Source of the DNA: Microbacterium aurugineum
GTDB lineage: Bacteria; Actinomycetota; Actinomycetes; Actinomycetales; Microbacteriaceae
Direction: 5' to 3'
Length of the DNA: 64,000 nt
Assembly (NCBI RefSeq): GCF_023101205.1
Contig: NZ_CP078078.1
Span: 1,736,001 to 1,800,000 of the forward strand
Shown: positions 7,917 to 17,709 of the stretch, piece after piece
Position numbering within the stretch: the stretch's first letter is position 1
Layout of the letters: each line of letters opens with the position of its first letter
The notes under the pieces: model-generated
Told to the model about the DNA's origin: nothing
Databases searched by the model: none
What the model saw: only the letters and a program-made list of their open reading frames with translations
Translations under genes and position numbers: made by a program

Positions 7917-10469
7917 GTGCCTGGAGAGAACCTCACCCGTATCGAAGCGCAGGAGCGCCGCGACGTCATCGACACGCAGTCCTATGAAGTCGCCCTCGAT
8001 CTGACAAAGGGCGCCGAGGTCTTCGGCTCTCGCAGTGTCGTGCGCTTCACCGCGACGCCCGAGAGCTTCACCTTCATCGATCTCATCGCCCGGGATGTGC
8101 GCGAGATCTCCCTCAACGGCGAGCAGCTCGACCCGAGCGAGGTCTTCGCCGACTCCCGCATCGCGCTCACGGGGCTCCAGGCGGAGAACGTCCTCGTGGT
8201 CGATGCCGATTGCCTCTACACGAACACCGGGGAGGGTCTGCACCGCTTCGTCGATCCCGTCGACGGCGAGGTCTACCTCTACTCGCAGTTCGAGGTCCCC
8301 GATTCACGTCGTGTGTTCGCGGTCTTCGAGCAGCCCGACCTCAAGGCGACCTTCCAGTTCACCGTCACCGCTCCGGCGGCGTGGAAGGTCATCTCCAACT
8401 CCCCCACGCCGGAAGCCATCGTGCACGACGACGACGTCACCGCGACCTGGGGCTTCGAGCCGACCCCTCGGATCTCGTCTTACATCACCGCCCTCGTCGC
8501 CGGGCCCTACGAGTCGACCTTCTCGGAGCTCACGAGTGCGTCCGGCCGCGTCATCCCCCTGGGCGTGTACGGCCGCAAGAGCCTGTGGCAGCATCTCGAC
8601 GCCGACTACATCTTCGACAAGACCCGCGAGGGCTTCGCCTACTTCGAATCGAAGTTCGGCGTCCCGTACCCGTTCGCCAAGTACGACCAGCTGTTCGTGC
8701 CGGAGTTCAACGCCGGCGCGATGGAGAACGCGGGAGCGGTCACGTTCACCGAGACCTACGTGTTCCGCAGCAAGGTGACCGACGCCGTCAAGGAGCGCCG
8801 GGTCGTCACGATACTCCACGAACTCGCGCACATGTGGTTCGGGGACCTCGTCACCATGAAGTGGTGGAACGACCTCTGGCTCAACGAGTCCTTCGCCGAA
8901 TGGGCCTCGACCATCGCGACGGCCGAGGCCACCGAGTGGACCGAGGCATGGACGACTTTCAACGCCATGGAGAAGACCTGGGCGTACCGCCAGGACCAAC
9001 TTCCTTCGACTCACCCGATCGTCGCCGAGATCAACGACCTGGAAGACGTGCAGGTCAACTTCGACGGCATCACCTACGCCAAGGGCGGCTCCGTCCTCAA
9101 GCAGCTTGCCGCCTGGGTGGGCATCGAGGCCTTCTTCGCCGGAGTATCCCAGTACTTCCAGAAGCACTCCTGGGGCAACACCGAGCTGAGCGACCTGCTG
9201 TCGGAGCTCGAAGCCACGAGCGGCCGCGATCTGAGCACGTGGTCGAAGAAGTGGCTCGAGACCGCCGGCGTCAACACGCTCGAGCCGGTCATCGCCGAGG
9301 GTGACGACGGCACGATCTCGCGCTTCGCCATCACCCAGACCGCGCCCGCAGACTACCCGACGATCCGTCCTCACCGCCTCGGTATCGGCTTCTACACGCT
9401 GACCGACGGCTCGCTCACCCGCACGCATCACCTCGAGGTCGATGTCGACGGGGACCGCACCGAAGTGCCCGAGCTGCACGGCCTCGCCCGACCGGACCTC
9501 GTCCTCCTGAACGACAACGACCTCGCTTACGCGAAGATCCGTCTCGACGAGAAGTCGCTCGCGACGGCGATCGCGCACCTGGCGGACATCCACGACCCCC
9601 TCGCACGTTCGCTCGTGTGGGGTGCCGCCTGGGACCAGACCCGCGACGCCGAGACCGGTGCATCGGAGTACATCGACCTCGTGCTCGGCAACATCGGCCG
9701 CGAGACCGAGTCGACCACCGTGCGCACCACGCTCGCTCAGCTCCGCTCCGCCGCGACGCTGTACGTCGCGCCCGCTGATCGCGAGGCTGCCCGCCTCAAG
9801 GTCGCCGACGGCCTGTGGAGCCTCGCAGAGGCAGCGGAGCCCGGCAGCGACAGTCAGCTGCAGTTCGTCACCGCGTTCGCGAACGCCCTGGTCACCCCGG
9901 AGCACGCAGGCATCGTCGGACGACTGCGATCCGGAGAGGACACCCTGCCCGGATTGGAGGTCGACGCCGACCTGAACTGGCAGCTCCTCGTCGGCCTCGC
10001 CACGATCGGTGCCACGGATGCCGCGACGATCGATGCCGCCCTCGCTTCGGACAACACGGCCAAGGGCGGAGAGTTCGCGGCGCAGGCACGCGCTTCCCTT
10101 CCCGACTCGGCGTCCAAGAAGGCGGCGTGGGCATCGCTGATCGAGCGTGACGACGCTCCGAACACGATCGTCCGCTCTGCAGCGCTCGGGTTCACGCATC
10201 CGGCAGGTACGGCGGTGCTCGCCGAGTTCGTCCCCGCGTACTTCGACATGCTGCTTCCGGTGTGGGAGTCGCGCAGCTATCAGATCGCGCAGTACCTGAT
10301 CGTCGGACTCTTCCCGACGGCGCTGGCCGATATCGCGCTACGCGACGCGACCCGCGCCTGGCTGTCCGCCCACCAGGACGCGGCGCCGGCGCTCCGCCGA
10401 CTCGTGCTCGAGAACCTGGCGGATGTGGAGCGCGCGCTGGCCGCGCAGGCGCGCGACGCCGAGGACTGA
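7917..10469 (+). CDS. pepN: aminopeptidase N (M1 family)
   Basis: An 850-residue zinc aminopeptidase that removes N-terminal residues from peptides in the cytosol. The exopeptidase motif GAMEN is near residue 265. The zinc site HELAHMW is near 301, with the third ligand Glu in NESFAEW about 20 residues later. N-terminal beta-saddle and C-terminal helical (ERAP1-like) parts are both present and the length is right for the family. It starts at GTG 7917 with GGGAG 8 nt before it. Convergent and divergent neighbours leave it as a single unit, with the long hairpin at 10484-10561 downstream. Confidence 0.95.
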   Translation: MPGENLTRIEAQERRDVIDTQSYEVALDLTKGAEVFGSRSVVRFTATPESFTFIDLIARDVREISLNGEQLDPSEVFADSRIALTGLQAENVLVVDADCLYTNTGEGLHRFVDPVDGEVYLYSQFEVPDSRRVFAVFEQPDLKATFQFTVTAPAAWKVISNSPTPEAIVHDDDVTATWGFEPTPRISSYITALVAGPYESTFSELTSASGRVIPLGVYGRKSLWQHLDADYIFDKTREGFAYFESKFGVPYPFAKYDQLFVPEFNAGAMENAGAVTFTETYVFRSKVTDAVKERRVVTILHELAHMWFGDLVTMKWWNDLWLNESFAEWASTIATAEATEWTEAWTTFNAMEKTWAYRQDQLPSTHPIVAEINDLEDVQVNFDGITYAKGGSVLKQLAAWVGIEAFFAGVSQYFQKHSWGNTELSDLLSELEATSGRDLSTWSKKWLETAGVNTLEPVIAEGDDGTISRFAITQTAPADYPTIRPHRLGIGFYTLTDGSLTRTHHLEVDVDGDRTEVPELHGLARPDLVLLNDNDLAYAKIRLDEKSLATAIAHLADIHDPLARSLVWGAAWDQTRDAETGASEYIDLVLGNIGRETESTTVRTTLAQLRSAATLYVAPADREAARLKVADGLWSLAEAAEPGSDSQLQFVTAFANALVTPEHAGIVGRLRSGEDTLPGLEVDADLNWQLLVGLATIGATDAATIDAALASDNTAKGGEFAAQARASLPDSASKKAAWASLIERDDAPNTIVRSAALGFTHPAGTAVLAEFVPAYFDMLLPVWESRSYQIAQYLIVGLFPTALADIALRDATRAWLSAHQDAAPALRRLVLENLADVERALAAQARDAED

Positions 10470-10483
10470 TCCCCGACGCATCC

Positions 10484-10561
10484 GAAACGGAGACCATCCG
10501 TCCCGCACTCGGCGTGTCCCTCACCGACACGGCGACAGGGGGACGGATGGTCTCCGTTTTC
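10484..10561 (+). terminator. long nested hairpin after pepN
   Basis: A near-perfect 20-bp inverted repeat (10484-10504 with 10540-10561) ends in TTTT on the plus strand and fits a terminator for pepN. The 35-nt loop holds a second small hairpin (GTGTC and GACAC arms), unusual for a plain terminator. Confidence 0.7.
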
Positions 10562-10601
10562 GTCTGGTGCCCGCGCCCAGCCCGCGCAGAGAACCGATCG
10601 C

Positions 10602-10607
10602 TAGGAT
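10602..10607 (+). promoter_or_regulatory. -10-like box for the MscS operon
   Basis: TAGGAT, then 8 nt, then the ATG at 10616. It lies just past the pepN hairpin. Confidence 0.45.
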
Positions 10608-10615
10608 CGTGACTG

Positions 10616-11689
10616 ATGATCCTCCCCTTCGCCGACACCGACTCACCCGCGGAGACGCCCCTCCCCGATGGAGTGGAAGCGTTGCTCGCCTGGCTGACGC
10701 AGGTCGGCAAGAACGCGCTCACCGTCGCGCTCATCATCGGCAGCTGCATCGTGATCGGCCTGGTGCTCCGTCTCATCATCCGACGGGTCGTGCGTCGCAT
10801 CGTCGACAGCGCCAAGAACAAGGCCTCGGTCGACGACACGCAAGCACTCGAGCGCTCGCCGCTCGCAGACATGCGACTGGTGCAGCGCACCAGGACACTC
10901 GGCACGATCCTGCAGAACATCGTCAACGTGATGCTGGTCGTCATCGCGATCGTGCTCATCGTCAATGCTCTGAACTCGTCGCTCCTCGGCTCGCTGACGC
11001 TCCTCACGGCCGCCGTCGGTGCCGGATTGGGCTTCGGCGCACAGAACATCGTGAAAGACGTGCTCAACGGCATGTTCATCGTGGCCGAAGACCAGATCGG
11101 TATCGGTGACGTGGTCGACCTCGGCCTGGCGAGCGGGGTCGTGGAGTACGTCAGCGTGCGGATCACTCAGGTGCGCGACGTCAACGGCACCCTCTGGTAC
11201 GTGCGAAACGGAGAGGTCACCCGCATCGGGAACATGTCCCAGGGCTGGGCGCGATCGATCATCGACATCGGTGTTCCTGCAGACTCCGACCTCGACCTGG
11301 TCGAACACACCATGCTGGAGACGGCACAGGGGCTCGCGAAAGACCCGAAGTGGCGCACCCGCATCATCGACAAGCCGGAGCTGTGGGGCCTCGAATCCAT
11401 CGACGGCGACGCGCTCGTCGTCCGCATCGTGATCAAGGCCCGAGCCAACGCGAAGGACGATGTGGCGCAAGAACTGCGCCGCCGCCTGCGCGCGGCCCTC
11501 CTCGAGAAGGAGATCAGCGTCCCGCGGATGGCAGATGTCGTCCCCACCGGCCTCGACGGCGCACGCCGCGTGCGAGGCGCGAACCCGCCCAGGACGCGCC
11601 CGAACGCCGTCACCGGCGTTCCCGTCATCCCCGATCGCGGGATCTGGCGGCGCAAGAAGCCCACCGACGACGGGAGTACCCCGAAGTGA
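10616..11689 (+). CDS. MscS-family mechanosensitive channel
   Basis: A 357-residue small-conductance mechanosensitive channel protein for osmotic release of solutes. Three hydrophobic spans are visible (about residues 33-55, 98-118 and the pore helix 120-145). The pore helix [25 protein letters not shown] carries the Gly/Ala-rich packing and the QN turn of the family. The beta domain follows with the [27 protein letters not shown] pattern, then a long basic Pro-rich C-terminal tail. It is the first gene of a three-gene run: its TGA overlaps the GTG of the globin gene. A TAGGAT box 8 nt before the ATG suggests a leaderless operon mRNA. Confidence 0.92.
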   Translation: MILPFADTDSPAETPLPDGVEALLAWLTQVGKNALTVALIIGSCIVIGLVLRLIIRRVVRRIVDSAKNKASVDDTQALERSPLADMRLVQRTRTLGTILQNIVNVMLVVIAIVLIVNALNSSLLGSLTLLTAAVGAGLGFGAQNIVKDVLNGMFIVAEDQIGIGDVVDLGLASGVVEYVSVRITQVRDVNGTLWYVRNGEVTRIGNMSQGWARSIIDIGVPADSDLDLVEHTMLETAQGLAKDPKWRTRIIDKPELWGLESIDGDALVVRIVIKARANAKDDVAQELRRRLRAALLEKEISVPRMADVVPTGLDGARRVRGANPPRTRPNAVTGVPVIPDRGIWRRKKPTDDGSTPK

Positions 11690-12135
11690 CGTTCTACGAC
11701 GAGGTCGGGGGTCACGAGACCTTCCGCAGGATCGTCTCTGTGTTCTACCGTGAGGTCGCACTCGATCCCGTGCTGAAGCCGATGTACCCCGAGGAGGATC
11801 TGGGGCCCGCAGAGGATCGGCTCCGCCTCTTCCTCGAGCAGTACTGGGGCGGACCGACGACCTATGGGGAGACCCGCGGGCATCCCCGGCTCCGGATGCG
11901 CCACATGCCGTTCCACATCGACCCGGACGCCCGGGATCGTTGGCTTCGTCATATGAGGACCGCCGTCGACGAGGCGCAGTTGTCCCCCCTGCACGAATCG
12001 ACGTTGTGGGACTACCTGGAGCGCGCCGCCTATGCCATGGTGAACACATTCGAGCCGTCGGGCATCGGCGCCGCAGCTGGCGACCGTCCCACGCTCGAGA
12101 CCCGCTCACGTCAGGAATCAACGGAGAACTCATGA
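11686..12135 (+). CDS. truncated haemoglobin, group II (GlbO-like)
   Basis: A 149-residue group II truncated globin that binds haem and handles O2, NO or peroxide in the cytosol. Matches: N-terminal [53 protein letters not shown], and [10 protein letters not shown], where the His before PFHID is the proximal haem ligand. The GTG at 11686 overlaps the MscS stop by 4 nt, and its own stop overlaps the next ATG by 4 nt. Both junctions imply translational coupling. The C-terminal 20 residues are low-complexity. Confidence 0.93.
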   Translation: MTFYDEVGGHETFRRIVSVFYREVALDPVLKPMYPEEDLGPAEDRLRLFLEQYWGGPTTYGETRGHPRLRMRHMPFHIDPDARDRWLRHMRTAVDEAQLSPLHESTLWDYLERAAYAMVNTFEPSGIGAAAGDRPTLETRSRQESTENS

Positions 12136-13796
12136 CGACAACGCCCCTGTCCACGGATGTCCTGGTGATCGGATGGGGGTTGTCCGGCCTCGTCGCCGCC
12201 GCAGAGGCGCTGGATGCGGGGCGGCGCGTGGTCCTGATCGATCAGGAGCCGCGCACCAATCTGGGCGGTCAGGCTTGGTGGTCTTTCGGCGGCCTGTTCT
12301 TCATCGATTCCCCCGAGCAGAGGCGTCTCGGTATCAAGGACTCGCTCGAGCTCGCGACGCAGGACTGGTTCGGCAATGCCGCCTTCGACCGCCCGGAGGA
12401 TGAATGGCCACGGCGCTGGGCCGAGGCATACCTGCAGTTCGCGGCCGGTGAGAAGCGCTCCTGGCTGCGTGAACGCGGCGTCGGCTTCTTCCCGGTGGTG
12501 GGGTGGGCGGAACGAGGCGGATACGGCGCGATCGGCCCGGGCAACTCCGTGCCACGGTTCCACATCACGTGGGGAACCGGACCCGGGATCGTGGCACCGT
12601 TCGCCGCTGCCGTGGAGCAGGGCGAACGTGAGGGGCGCCTGACCGTGCTTCCTCGACACCGCGTGTCGGAACTGATCGTGACGGACGGCACGGTGACGGG
12701 TGCGCGCGGCAGCATCCTCGCATCGAGCGGTGCGGAGCGGGGTGAGCCGACCACCCGCGAGGTCATCAGGGAGTTCGAGATCTCAGCGGGTGCCACGATC
12801 GTCTCCTCGGGCGGCATCGGTGGCAACCACGACCTCGTCCGCGCCGCGTGGCCGTCGAGGCTCGGCGCGCCGCCCGCGCACATGCTCTCCGGCGTGCCGG
12901 CCTACGTCGATGGATCGATGCACGGCGTGAGCGAAGCGGCGGGCGCGCGGCTGATCAACGGTGACCGGATGTGGCACTACGTCGAAGGCATCACGAACTG
13001 GGACCCGGTGTGGCCCTCTCACGGCATCCGCATCCTCCCGGGGCCCTCGTCGCTCTGGTTGGATGCCACCGGACGACGTCTGCCGGTTCCGCTGTACCCG
13101 GGTTTCGACACCTTGGGCACCCTCGAGCATCTGCGCTCGACAGGGCACGACCACTCCTGGTTCGTCACGTCGCGGCAGATCGTCGAGAAGGAGTTCGCGC
13201 TGTCCGGGAGCGAGCAGAACCCCGACCTGACGGGCAAGGATGTCAGGCTGCTGCTCCGTTCACGGCTCGCGAAGGGTCCGACAGGTCCCGTGCAGTCGTT
13301 CCTCGACGAGGGCGAGGACTTCATCGTCGAGAACGATCTCGAATCACTCCTGGAGCAGATGCAGCGCCATCCCGGCGGAGAGCTGCTCGACATCGACGCC
13401 GTGCGCAAGGAGGTGGTCGCCCGGGATCGTGAGGTCGAGAACGACTTCACCAAGGACGCACAGATCGCGATGCTGCGGTCCATGCGGAACTATCGCGGCG
13501 ACAAGCTCATCCGCACCGCCGCACCTCATCGACTGCAAGAGCGCAGCGCCGGCCCGCTCATCGCGGTGAAGCTGCACGTCCTCACGCGGAAGTCGCTCGG
13601 CGGCATCAACACCGATCTCGACGGTCGCGCATTGAACGCTCAGGGCGCACCGATCCCCGGGTTGTTCGCCGCAGGCGAGGCGAGTGGCTTCGGCGGAGGC
13701 GGGGTCCATGGCTATCGTGCACTCGAAGGCACGTTCCTGGGCGGCTGTCTCTTCAGCGGTCGTGCAGCCGGACGTGCGGCCGCAGCCGGGAGCTGA
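12132..13796 (+). CDS. FAD-binding dehydrogenase (succinate dehydrogenase/KstD-like fold)
   Basis: A 554-residue FAD enzyme of the COG3573 group (fumarate reductase/3-ketosteroid dehydrogenase superfamily). Visible: the dinucleotide fold [22 protein letters not shown] (residues 9-30), the [13 protein letters not shown] loop, the [13 protein letters not shown] second nucleotide-contact stretch, and the C-terminal [30 protein letters not shown] that closes on FAD. The substrate is not evident. The ATG overlaps the globin stop (ATGA). Being translated with a globin and a channel gene is unusual context and suggests a redox or stress role. Confidence 0.88.
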   Translation: MTTTPLSTDVLVIGWGLSGLVAAAEALDAGRRVVLIDQEPRTNLGGQAWWSFGGLFFIDSPEQRRLGIKDSLELATQDWFGNAAFDRPEDEWPRRWAEAYLQFAAGEKRSWLRERGVGFFPVVGWAERGGYGAIGPGNSVPRFHITWGTGPGIVAPFAAAVEQGEREGRLTVLPRHRVSELIVTDGTVTGARGSILASSGAERGEPTTREVIREFEISAGATIVSSGGIGGNHDLVRAAWPSRLGAPPAHMLSGVPAYVDGSMHGVSEAAGARLINGDRMWHYVEGITNWDPVWPSHGIRILPGPSSLWLDATGRRLPVPLYPGFDTLGTLEHLRSTGHDHSWFVTSRQIVEKEFALSGSEQNPDLTGKDVRLLLRSRLAKGPTGPVQSFLDEGEDFIVENDLESLLEQMQRHPGGELLDIDAVRKEVVARDREVENDFTKDAQIAMLRSMRNYRGDKLIRTAAPHRLQERSAGPLIAVKLHVLTRKSLGGINTDLDGRALNAQGAPIPGLFAAGEASGFGGGGVHGYRALEGTFLGGCLFSGRAAGRAAAAGS

Positions 13797-13831
13797 TCCT
13801 CGGGTCTGCCGCGCGTGTCGCCGTCGACGTC

Positions 13832-14497
13832 TCAGCCTGCGGAGCCCGTGTCGCGGACGCCCGTGAGTCCGGAGGCGATCGGCCCTCGCACCAGGACATG
13901 ACCGCGGCGGAAGGACAGCCGGGTCCACCGACCGGACCGGGTGACGGGCACCTGTTCGTCCCCGGAGATGAAACCCATGGCGTCGGCGGCGAAGGCGATG
14001 CCACGCGGCAGTCCGCCCAGCTCCTCATCCGGTTCCCCCCAGATCGCTGCGCGAAGCGCCCGGACGGCTTCCTCGCCCGATCCTGCACCCGCGCCCCGAG
14101 CCACCGCGGAGATCCCCCACTGCGCGCGCTGCGCAATCGTCGAGGCCGGGAGCGCGGAGGCCTGCTCCCATCCGGAGCGAGGCGGTGCGACGCCGGCCCA
14201 CGCGGGCGATAGTCCCGTGTCCGGGAACGCGAGCTGGGCCTGCTCGTCCGTCGTGGTGAGCTGATCCACGACGACATCACAGCGGAGTTCAGGGTCAGCA
14301 TGCACGATACGCATGGCGAGGATCGTCGGAGTCTGGTCGAAGAGACCGTGCGGCGCCAGCGCGGCGGTGGTCAGCGCGAGGACGCCGTTCGCTGCCTGCA
14401 GCCGCACCCCGTCGTCCGTGATCCGGGTCGCTCGACCGACGAAAGTGAGGACATCCTTCGCGGTGTCCGGGTCGGCGAGGAGGAGGTGATGCGGCAC
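13832..14497 (-). CDS. conserved hypothetical protein, no recognised domain
   Basis: A 221-residue soluble protein that I do not recognise. It starts PHHLLLADPDTAKDVLTFVGRA, has alternating hydrophobic strands (VLALTTAALAPHG, TILAMRIVHADPELRCDVVVDQL), a Gly/Ala-rich turn near 150 and ends in WTRLSFRRGHVLVRGP. No signal peptide or membrane span is seen. The start at GTG 14497 fits a TAGTTT box 7 nt upstream; the frame is open further upstream, so a longer start cannot be excluded, but it would run into the divergent thioesterase promoter. Convergent with the FAD dehydrogenase, divergent from tesB. Confidence 0.7.
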   Translation of the reverse strand: MPHHLLLADPDTAKDVLTFVGRATRITDDGVRLQAANGVLALTTAALAPHGLFDQTPTILAMRIVHADPELRCDVVVDQLTTTDEQAQLAFPDTGLSPAWAGVAPPRSGWEQASALPASTIAQRAQWGISAVARGAGAGSGEEAVRALRAAIWGEPDEELGGLPRGIAFAADAMGFISGDEQVPVTRSGRWTRLSFRRGHVLVRGPIASGLTGVRDTGSAG

Positions 14498-14504
14498 GCG
14501 TTCT

Positions 14505-14510
14505 AAACTA
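14505..14510 (-). promoter_or_regulatory. -10-like box for the 13832-14497 gene
   Basis: TAGTTT, then AGAACGC, then the GTG at 14497. Confidence 0.45.
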
Positions 14511-14548
14511 CCAACGGAGCGGCGTGTGCGGTCGCGGGGAAGGAACAT

Positions 14549-15439
14549 ATGAGCGCGGAGGACCATGCCGTCCGGACCGTCGAGCGGCTGCGTGAGATCC
14601 TCGATCTCGATGCGACGCAGGCACGGACCACGGAGGACATCTTCACGGGTTCGTCGCATCCCATGCCGAGCGGACGCATCTACGGCGGTCAAGTCCTCGC
14701 GCAAGCGCTCCTCGCCGCCGAACGCACACTTCCCGAAGACCGGGCTGTGCACTCGATGCACGGCTATTTCCTGCGCCCCGGCGACGCGAGTCAGGGAATC
14801 ACGATCGCCGTCGATCGGATCCACGACGGCCGTTCCTTCTCGACCCGGAGGGCGCAGGCCTATCAGAACGGTGTGCCGATCTTCTCGATGATCGCGTCGT
14901 TCCAAGACGGTAATCCCGGTGTGGAGCACGCCCAGCCGATGCCGGAGGGCATCCCTTCCCCGGAGGAGCTCACGCCGGACGAGGAGCGCGTTCACGGCCT
15001 TCCCGAGGGCACCACGCGCATGTTGAGCGAACGCGCTGCCGACATCCGGCACGTCGACTCTCCGCTGTATCTGCCGAGTGACGACCAGCGTGTCGCGCGC
15101 CAGGCGGTGTGGATGCGTCTGCGTGCACCACTCCCCGACGATCAGCGCCTGCACCGTGCCGCGCTCGCCTACCTCAGCGACATGACGATCCAGGAGTCGA
15201 TCCTCCGCGCGCACGGCGTGTACTGGGCGTTGCCCGGGTTGAAGGTCGCGAGCCTGGACCACGCGATGTGGTGGCACCGTCCCGCCCGTGTGGATGAGTG
15301 GCTGCTGTATGTCCAGGAGTCCCCGAACGCCCGCGGTGGCCGCGGGCTCGCCACCGGACGGATCTACACACGCGATGGCTCTCTTGCGGCGAGCGTCGCG
15401 CAGGAGATCATGATTCGCGTCCCTGAAGACGCCTCCTGA
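14549..15439 (+). CDS. tesB: acyl-CoA thioesterase II (TesB-like)
   Basis: A 296-residue double-hotdog thioesterase hydrolysing acyl-CoA to free fatty acid and CoA. Family marks: RIYGGQVLAQALLAAERT, VHSMHGYFLRPGD, RRAQAYQNGVPIFSMIASFQ in the first half, and in the second LAYLSDMTIQES (active-site Asp region), SLDHAMWWHRP and GLATGRIYTRDGSLAASVAQE. Length is standard. AAGGAAC precedes the ATG at 14549. Divergent from the hypothetical gene, so the 50-nt gap holds both promoters. Confidence 0.93.
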   Translation: MSAEDHAVRTVERLREILDLDATQARTTEDIFTGSSHPMPSGRIYGGQVLAQALLAAERTLPEDRAVHSMHGYFLRPGDASQGITIAVDRIHDGRSFSTRRAQAYQNGVPIFSMIASFQDGNPGVEHAQPMPEGIPSPEELTPDEERVHGLPEGTTRMLSERAADIRHVDSPLYLPSDDQRVARQAVWMRLRAPLPDDQRLHRAALAYLSDMTIQESILRAHGVYWALPGLKVASLDHAMWWHRPARVDEWLLYVQESPNARGGRGLATGRIYTRDGSLAASVAQEIMIRVPEDAS

Positions 15440-15473
15440 CGCCGCCCCGGCCTCGCGCTGTTCCGCGGGGGCC

Positions 15474-15959
15474 TCAGCGGTGGGAGTACTCGATCGATGG
15501 GCCCACGTAGGGCTCCCAGGCGTCACGCATCTCCGGGGTGAGCCGGGTCGGGCGCCCGGTCTGCGCATCGACGAGCACGATGATCGCGGTCGACCGCGCG
15601 TAGATCTGTCGGGGCGCGGCGGTGGGGTCGTTGTGGACTTCGTAGCAGACTTCGACGCTGGAGCCGCCGAGCTTGCCGAACCACATCTGGACTTCGAGAG
15701 GCCGGCGTTGATAGGGCACCGGTGCGAGATACTCGATCTCCTGGCGGGCGATGAGGGTCAGGATGCCCTCTTCAATGCCGGAATCGAGCACCGCGGTGGA
15801 CGGCGCCTCTTCGCCGGGACCCGCCCGCCAGAATGCCCGCACGCGAGCCTCCTCGAGCAGTTTCAGCATCGAGGTGTTGTTCACGTGGTTGAAGGCGTCC
15901 AGATCCCCCCAGCGAAGGTGGATCGGGATGTGCAGGCGGGTCCCCGGCGACGTAGACAT
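15474..15959 (-). CDS. single-hotdog thioesterase (YbgC/4HBT-like)
   Basis: A 161-residue 4-hydroxybenzoyl-CoA-thioesterase-fold protein. The active-site stretch RWGDLDAFNHVNNTSML near residues 16-31 contains the conserved Asp and the HVNN turn of the family, followed by IEYLAPVPY and a central beta sheet. The substrate is an acyl-CoA but cannot be specified. It begins 7 nt after the ettA stop and is therefore the second gene of that transcript. Confidence 0.9.
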   Translation of the reverse strand: MSTSPGTRLHIPIHLRWGDLDAFNHVNNTSMLKLLEEARVRAFWRAGPGEEAPSTAVLDSGIEEGILTLIARQEIEYLAPVPYQRRPLEVQMWFGKLGGSSVEVCYEVHNDPTAAPRQIYARSTAIIVLVDAQTGRPTRLTPEMRDAWEPYVGPSIEYSHR

Positions 15960-15966
15960 CGCGGTC

Positions 15967-17646
15967 TCAGTCGCGCGTCAGCTTGCGGTGCGTCGACCGG
16001 TGCGGCTTCGCGGCGTCCGGTCCGAGGCGCTCGATCTTGTTCTCCTCATAGGCCTCGAAGTTGCCCTCGAACCAGTACCACTGGTCGGGCTTCTCGTCGG
16101 TGCCCTCGTACGCCAGGATGTGCGTCGCGATGCGGTCGAGGAACCACCGGTCGTGAGTGATCACCACGGCGCATCCGGGGAACTCGAGCAGAGCGTTCTC
16201 GAGCGAGCTCAGCGTCTCGACGTCGAGGTCGTTGGTCGGCTCGTCGAGCAGCAGCAGGTTGCCACCCTCCTTGAGCGTCAGAGCGAGGTTCAGACGGTTG
16301 CGCTCACCGCCGGAGAGAACGCCGGCCTTCTTCTGCTGATCGGGCCCCTTGAAGCCGAACTTCGAGACGTAGGCACGCGAAGGGATCTCCGTCTTGCCGA
16401 CGGTGATGAAGTCCAGGCCGTCGGAAACGACCTCCCACAGCGTCTTGTTCGGATCGATGTTGGCGCGAGACTGGTCGACGTAGCTGATCTTGACCGTCTC
16501 ACCGATCTTCAGGTCACCACCGTCGAGCGGCTCGAGTCCCACGATCGTCTTGAAGAGCGTGGTCTTTCCCACACCGTTCGGTCCGATCACGCCGACGATG
16601 CCGTTCGGCGGAAGGCTGAAGCTCAGCCCGTCGATGAGTGAACGCCCGTCGAATCCCTTCTTGAGGTTCTTCGCCTCGATGACGACCGTGCCGAGACGCG
16701 GACCCGCCGGGATCTGGATCTCCTCGAAGTCGAGCTTTCTGGTGCGCTCCGCCTCCGAGGCCATCTCCTCGTAGCGAGCCAGGCGAGCCTTCGACTTGGT
16801 CTGACGGCCCTTGGCGCTGGACCGCACCCACTCCAGCTCCTCCTTGAGGCGCTTGGCGAGCTTCGCGTCCTTCTTGCCCTGGATCTCGAGGCGCTCGCCC
16901 TTCTTCTCCAGGTAAGTCGAGTAGTTTCCCTCGTAGCCGATGAGACGACCGCGGTCGACCTCGGCGATCCACTCGGCGACGTGGTCCAGGAAGTACCGGT
17001 CGTGGGTGATCGCGATCACCGCGCCCTTGTACGCCTGCAGGTGCTGCTCGAGCCAGAGCACGCTCTCGGCATCGAGGTGGTTCGTGGGCTCGTCGAGGAG
17101 CAGGAGGTCGGGCTTCTGCAGGAGCAGCTTCGCCAGCGCGACACGGCGCTTCTCACCACCGGAGAGCGGGGCGATCGCGGCGTCGGCGGGAGGAGTGCGC
17201 AGCGCATCCATAGCCTGATCGAGCTGGGAGTCGAGGTCCCACCCGTCGGCGGCATCGATCTCTTCCTGCAAGGTGCCCATCTCGGCGAGGAGGGCATCGA
17301 AGTCGGCGTCGGGCTCGGCCATCAGCGCGGAGATCTCGTTGAACCGGTCGAGCTTCGCCTTGATGGCGATCCCGTCCTGGATGTTCTCGATCACCGTCTT
17401 CGACTCGTCGAGTTCCGGCTCCTGCATCAGAATGCCCACCGAATAACCCGGGGAGAGCTTCGCCTCACCGTTCGAGGGGGTGTCGAGACCGGCCATGATC
17501 TTGAGGATCGTGGACTTTCCGGCGCCGTTCGGACCCACCATGCCGATCTTTGCTCCGGGCAGGAACGCCATGGTCACGTCGTCGAGGATGAGCTTCTCGC
17601 CCACCGCCTTGCGCGCACGCACCATCGAGTAGATGTACTCAGCCAC
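15967..17646 (-). CDS. ettA: energy-dependent translational throttle protein EttA (ABC-F)
   Basis: A 559-residue ABC-F ATPase that binds the ribosomal E site and gates the first peptide bond according to ATP/ADP. Two ABC cassettes are seen: Walker A GPNGAGKS at 38-45 with LSGGEKRRVALAKLL and LLLLDEPTNHLDAES, and Walker A GPNGVGKTT near 360 with LSGGERNRLNLALTL and LLLLDEPTNDLDVET. A basic linker (KKDAKLAKRLKEELEWVRSS) lies between them. No membrane span. It starts at GTG 17646 with AAGGAG upstream. Length and arrangement match EttA rather than antibiotic-resistance ABC-F members. Confidence 0.95.
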   Translation of the reverse strand: MAEYIYSMVRARKAVGEKLILDDVTMAFLPGAKIGMVGPNGAGKSTILKIMAGLDTPSNGEAKLSPGYSVGILMQEPELDESKTVIENIQDGIAIKAKLDRFNEISALMAEPDADFDALLAEMGTLQEEIDAADGWDLDSQLDQAMDALRTPPADAAIAPLSGGEKRRVALAKLLLQKPDLLLLDEPTNHLDAESVLWLEQHLQAYKGAVIAITHDRYFLDHVAEWIAEVDRGRLIGYEGNYSTYLEKKGERLEIQGKKDAKLAKRLKEELEWVRSSAKGRQTKSKARLARYEEMASEAERTRKLDFEEIQIPAGPRLGTVVIEAKNLKKGFDGRSLIDGLSFSLPPNGIVGVIGPNGVGKTTLFKTIVGLEPLDGGDLKIGETVKISYVDQSRANIDPNKTLWEVVSDGLDFITVGKTEIPSRAYVSKFGFKGPDQQKKAGVLSGGERNRLNLALTLKEGGNLLLLDEPTNDLDVETLSSLENALLEFPGCAVVITHDRWFLDRIATHILAYEGTDEKPDQWYWFEGNFEAYEENKIERLGPDAAKPHRSTHRKLTRD

Positions 17647-17709
17647 CGAAAACCGCTCCTTCTGTTGGCGTCGAAGATCGACACCCCAGCCTACCGGCCC
17701 CTCGGCCCG

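Noticed and set aside
8304..10199. A 631-codon minus-strand ORF opposite pepN
   Set aside because: Composition (Gly, Arg, Val, Leu mirror of pepN) is that of an antisense shadow; no motif or ribosome site.
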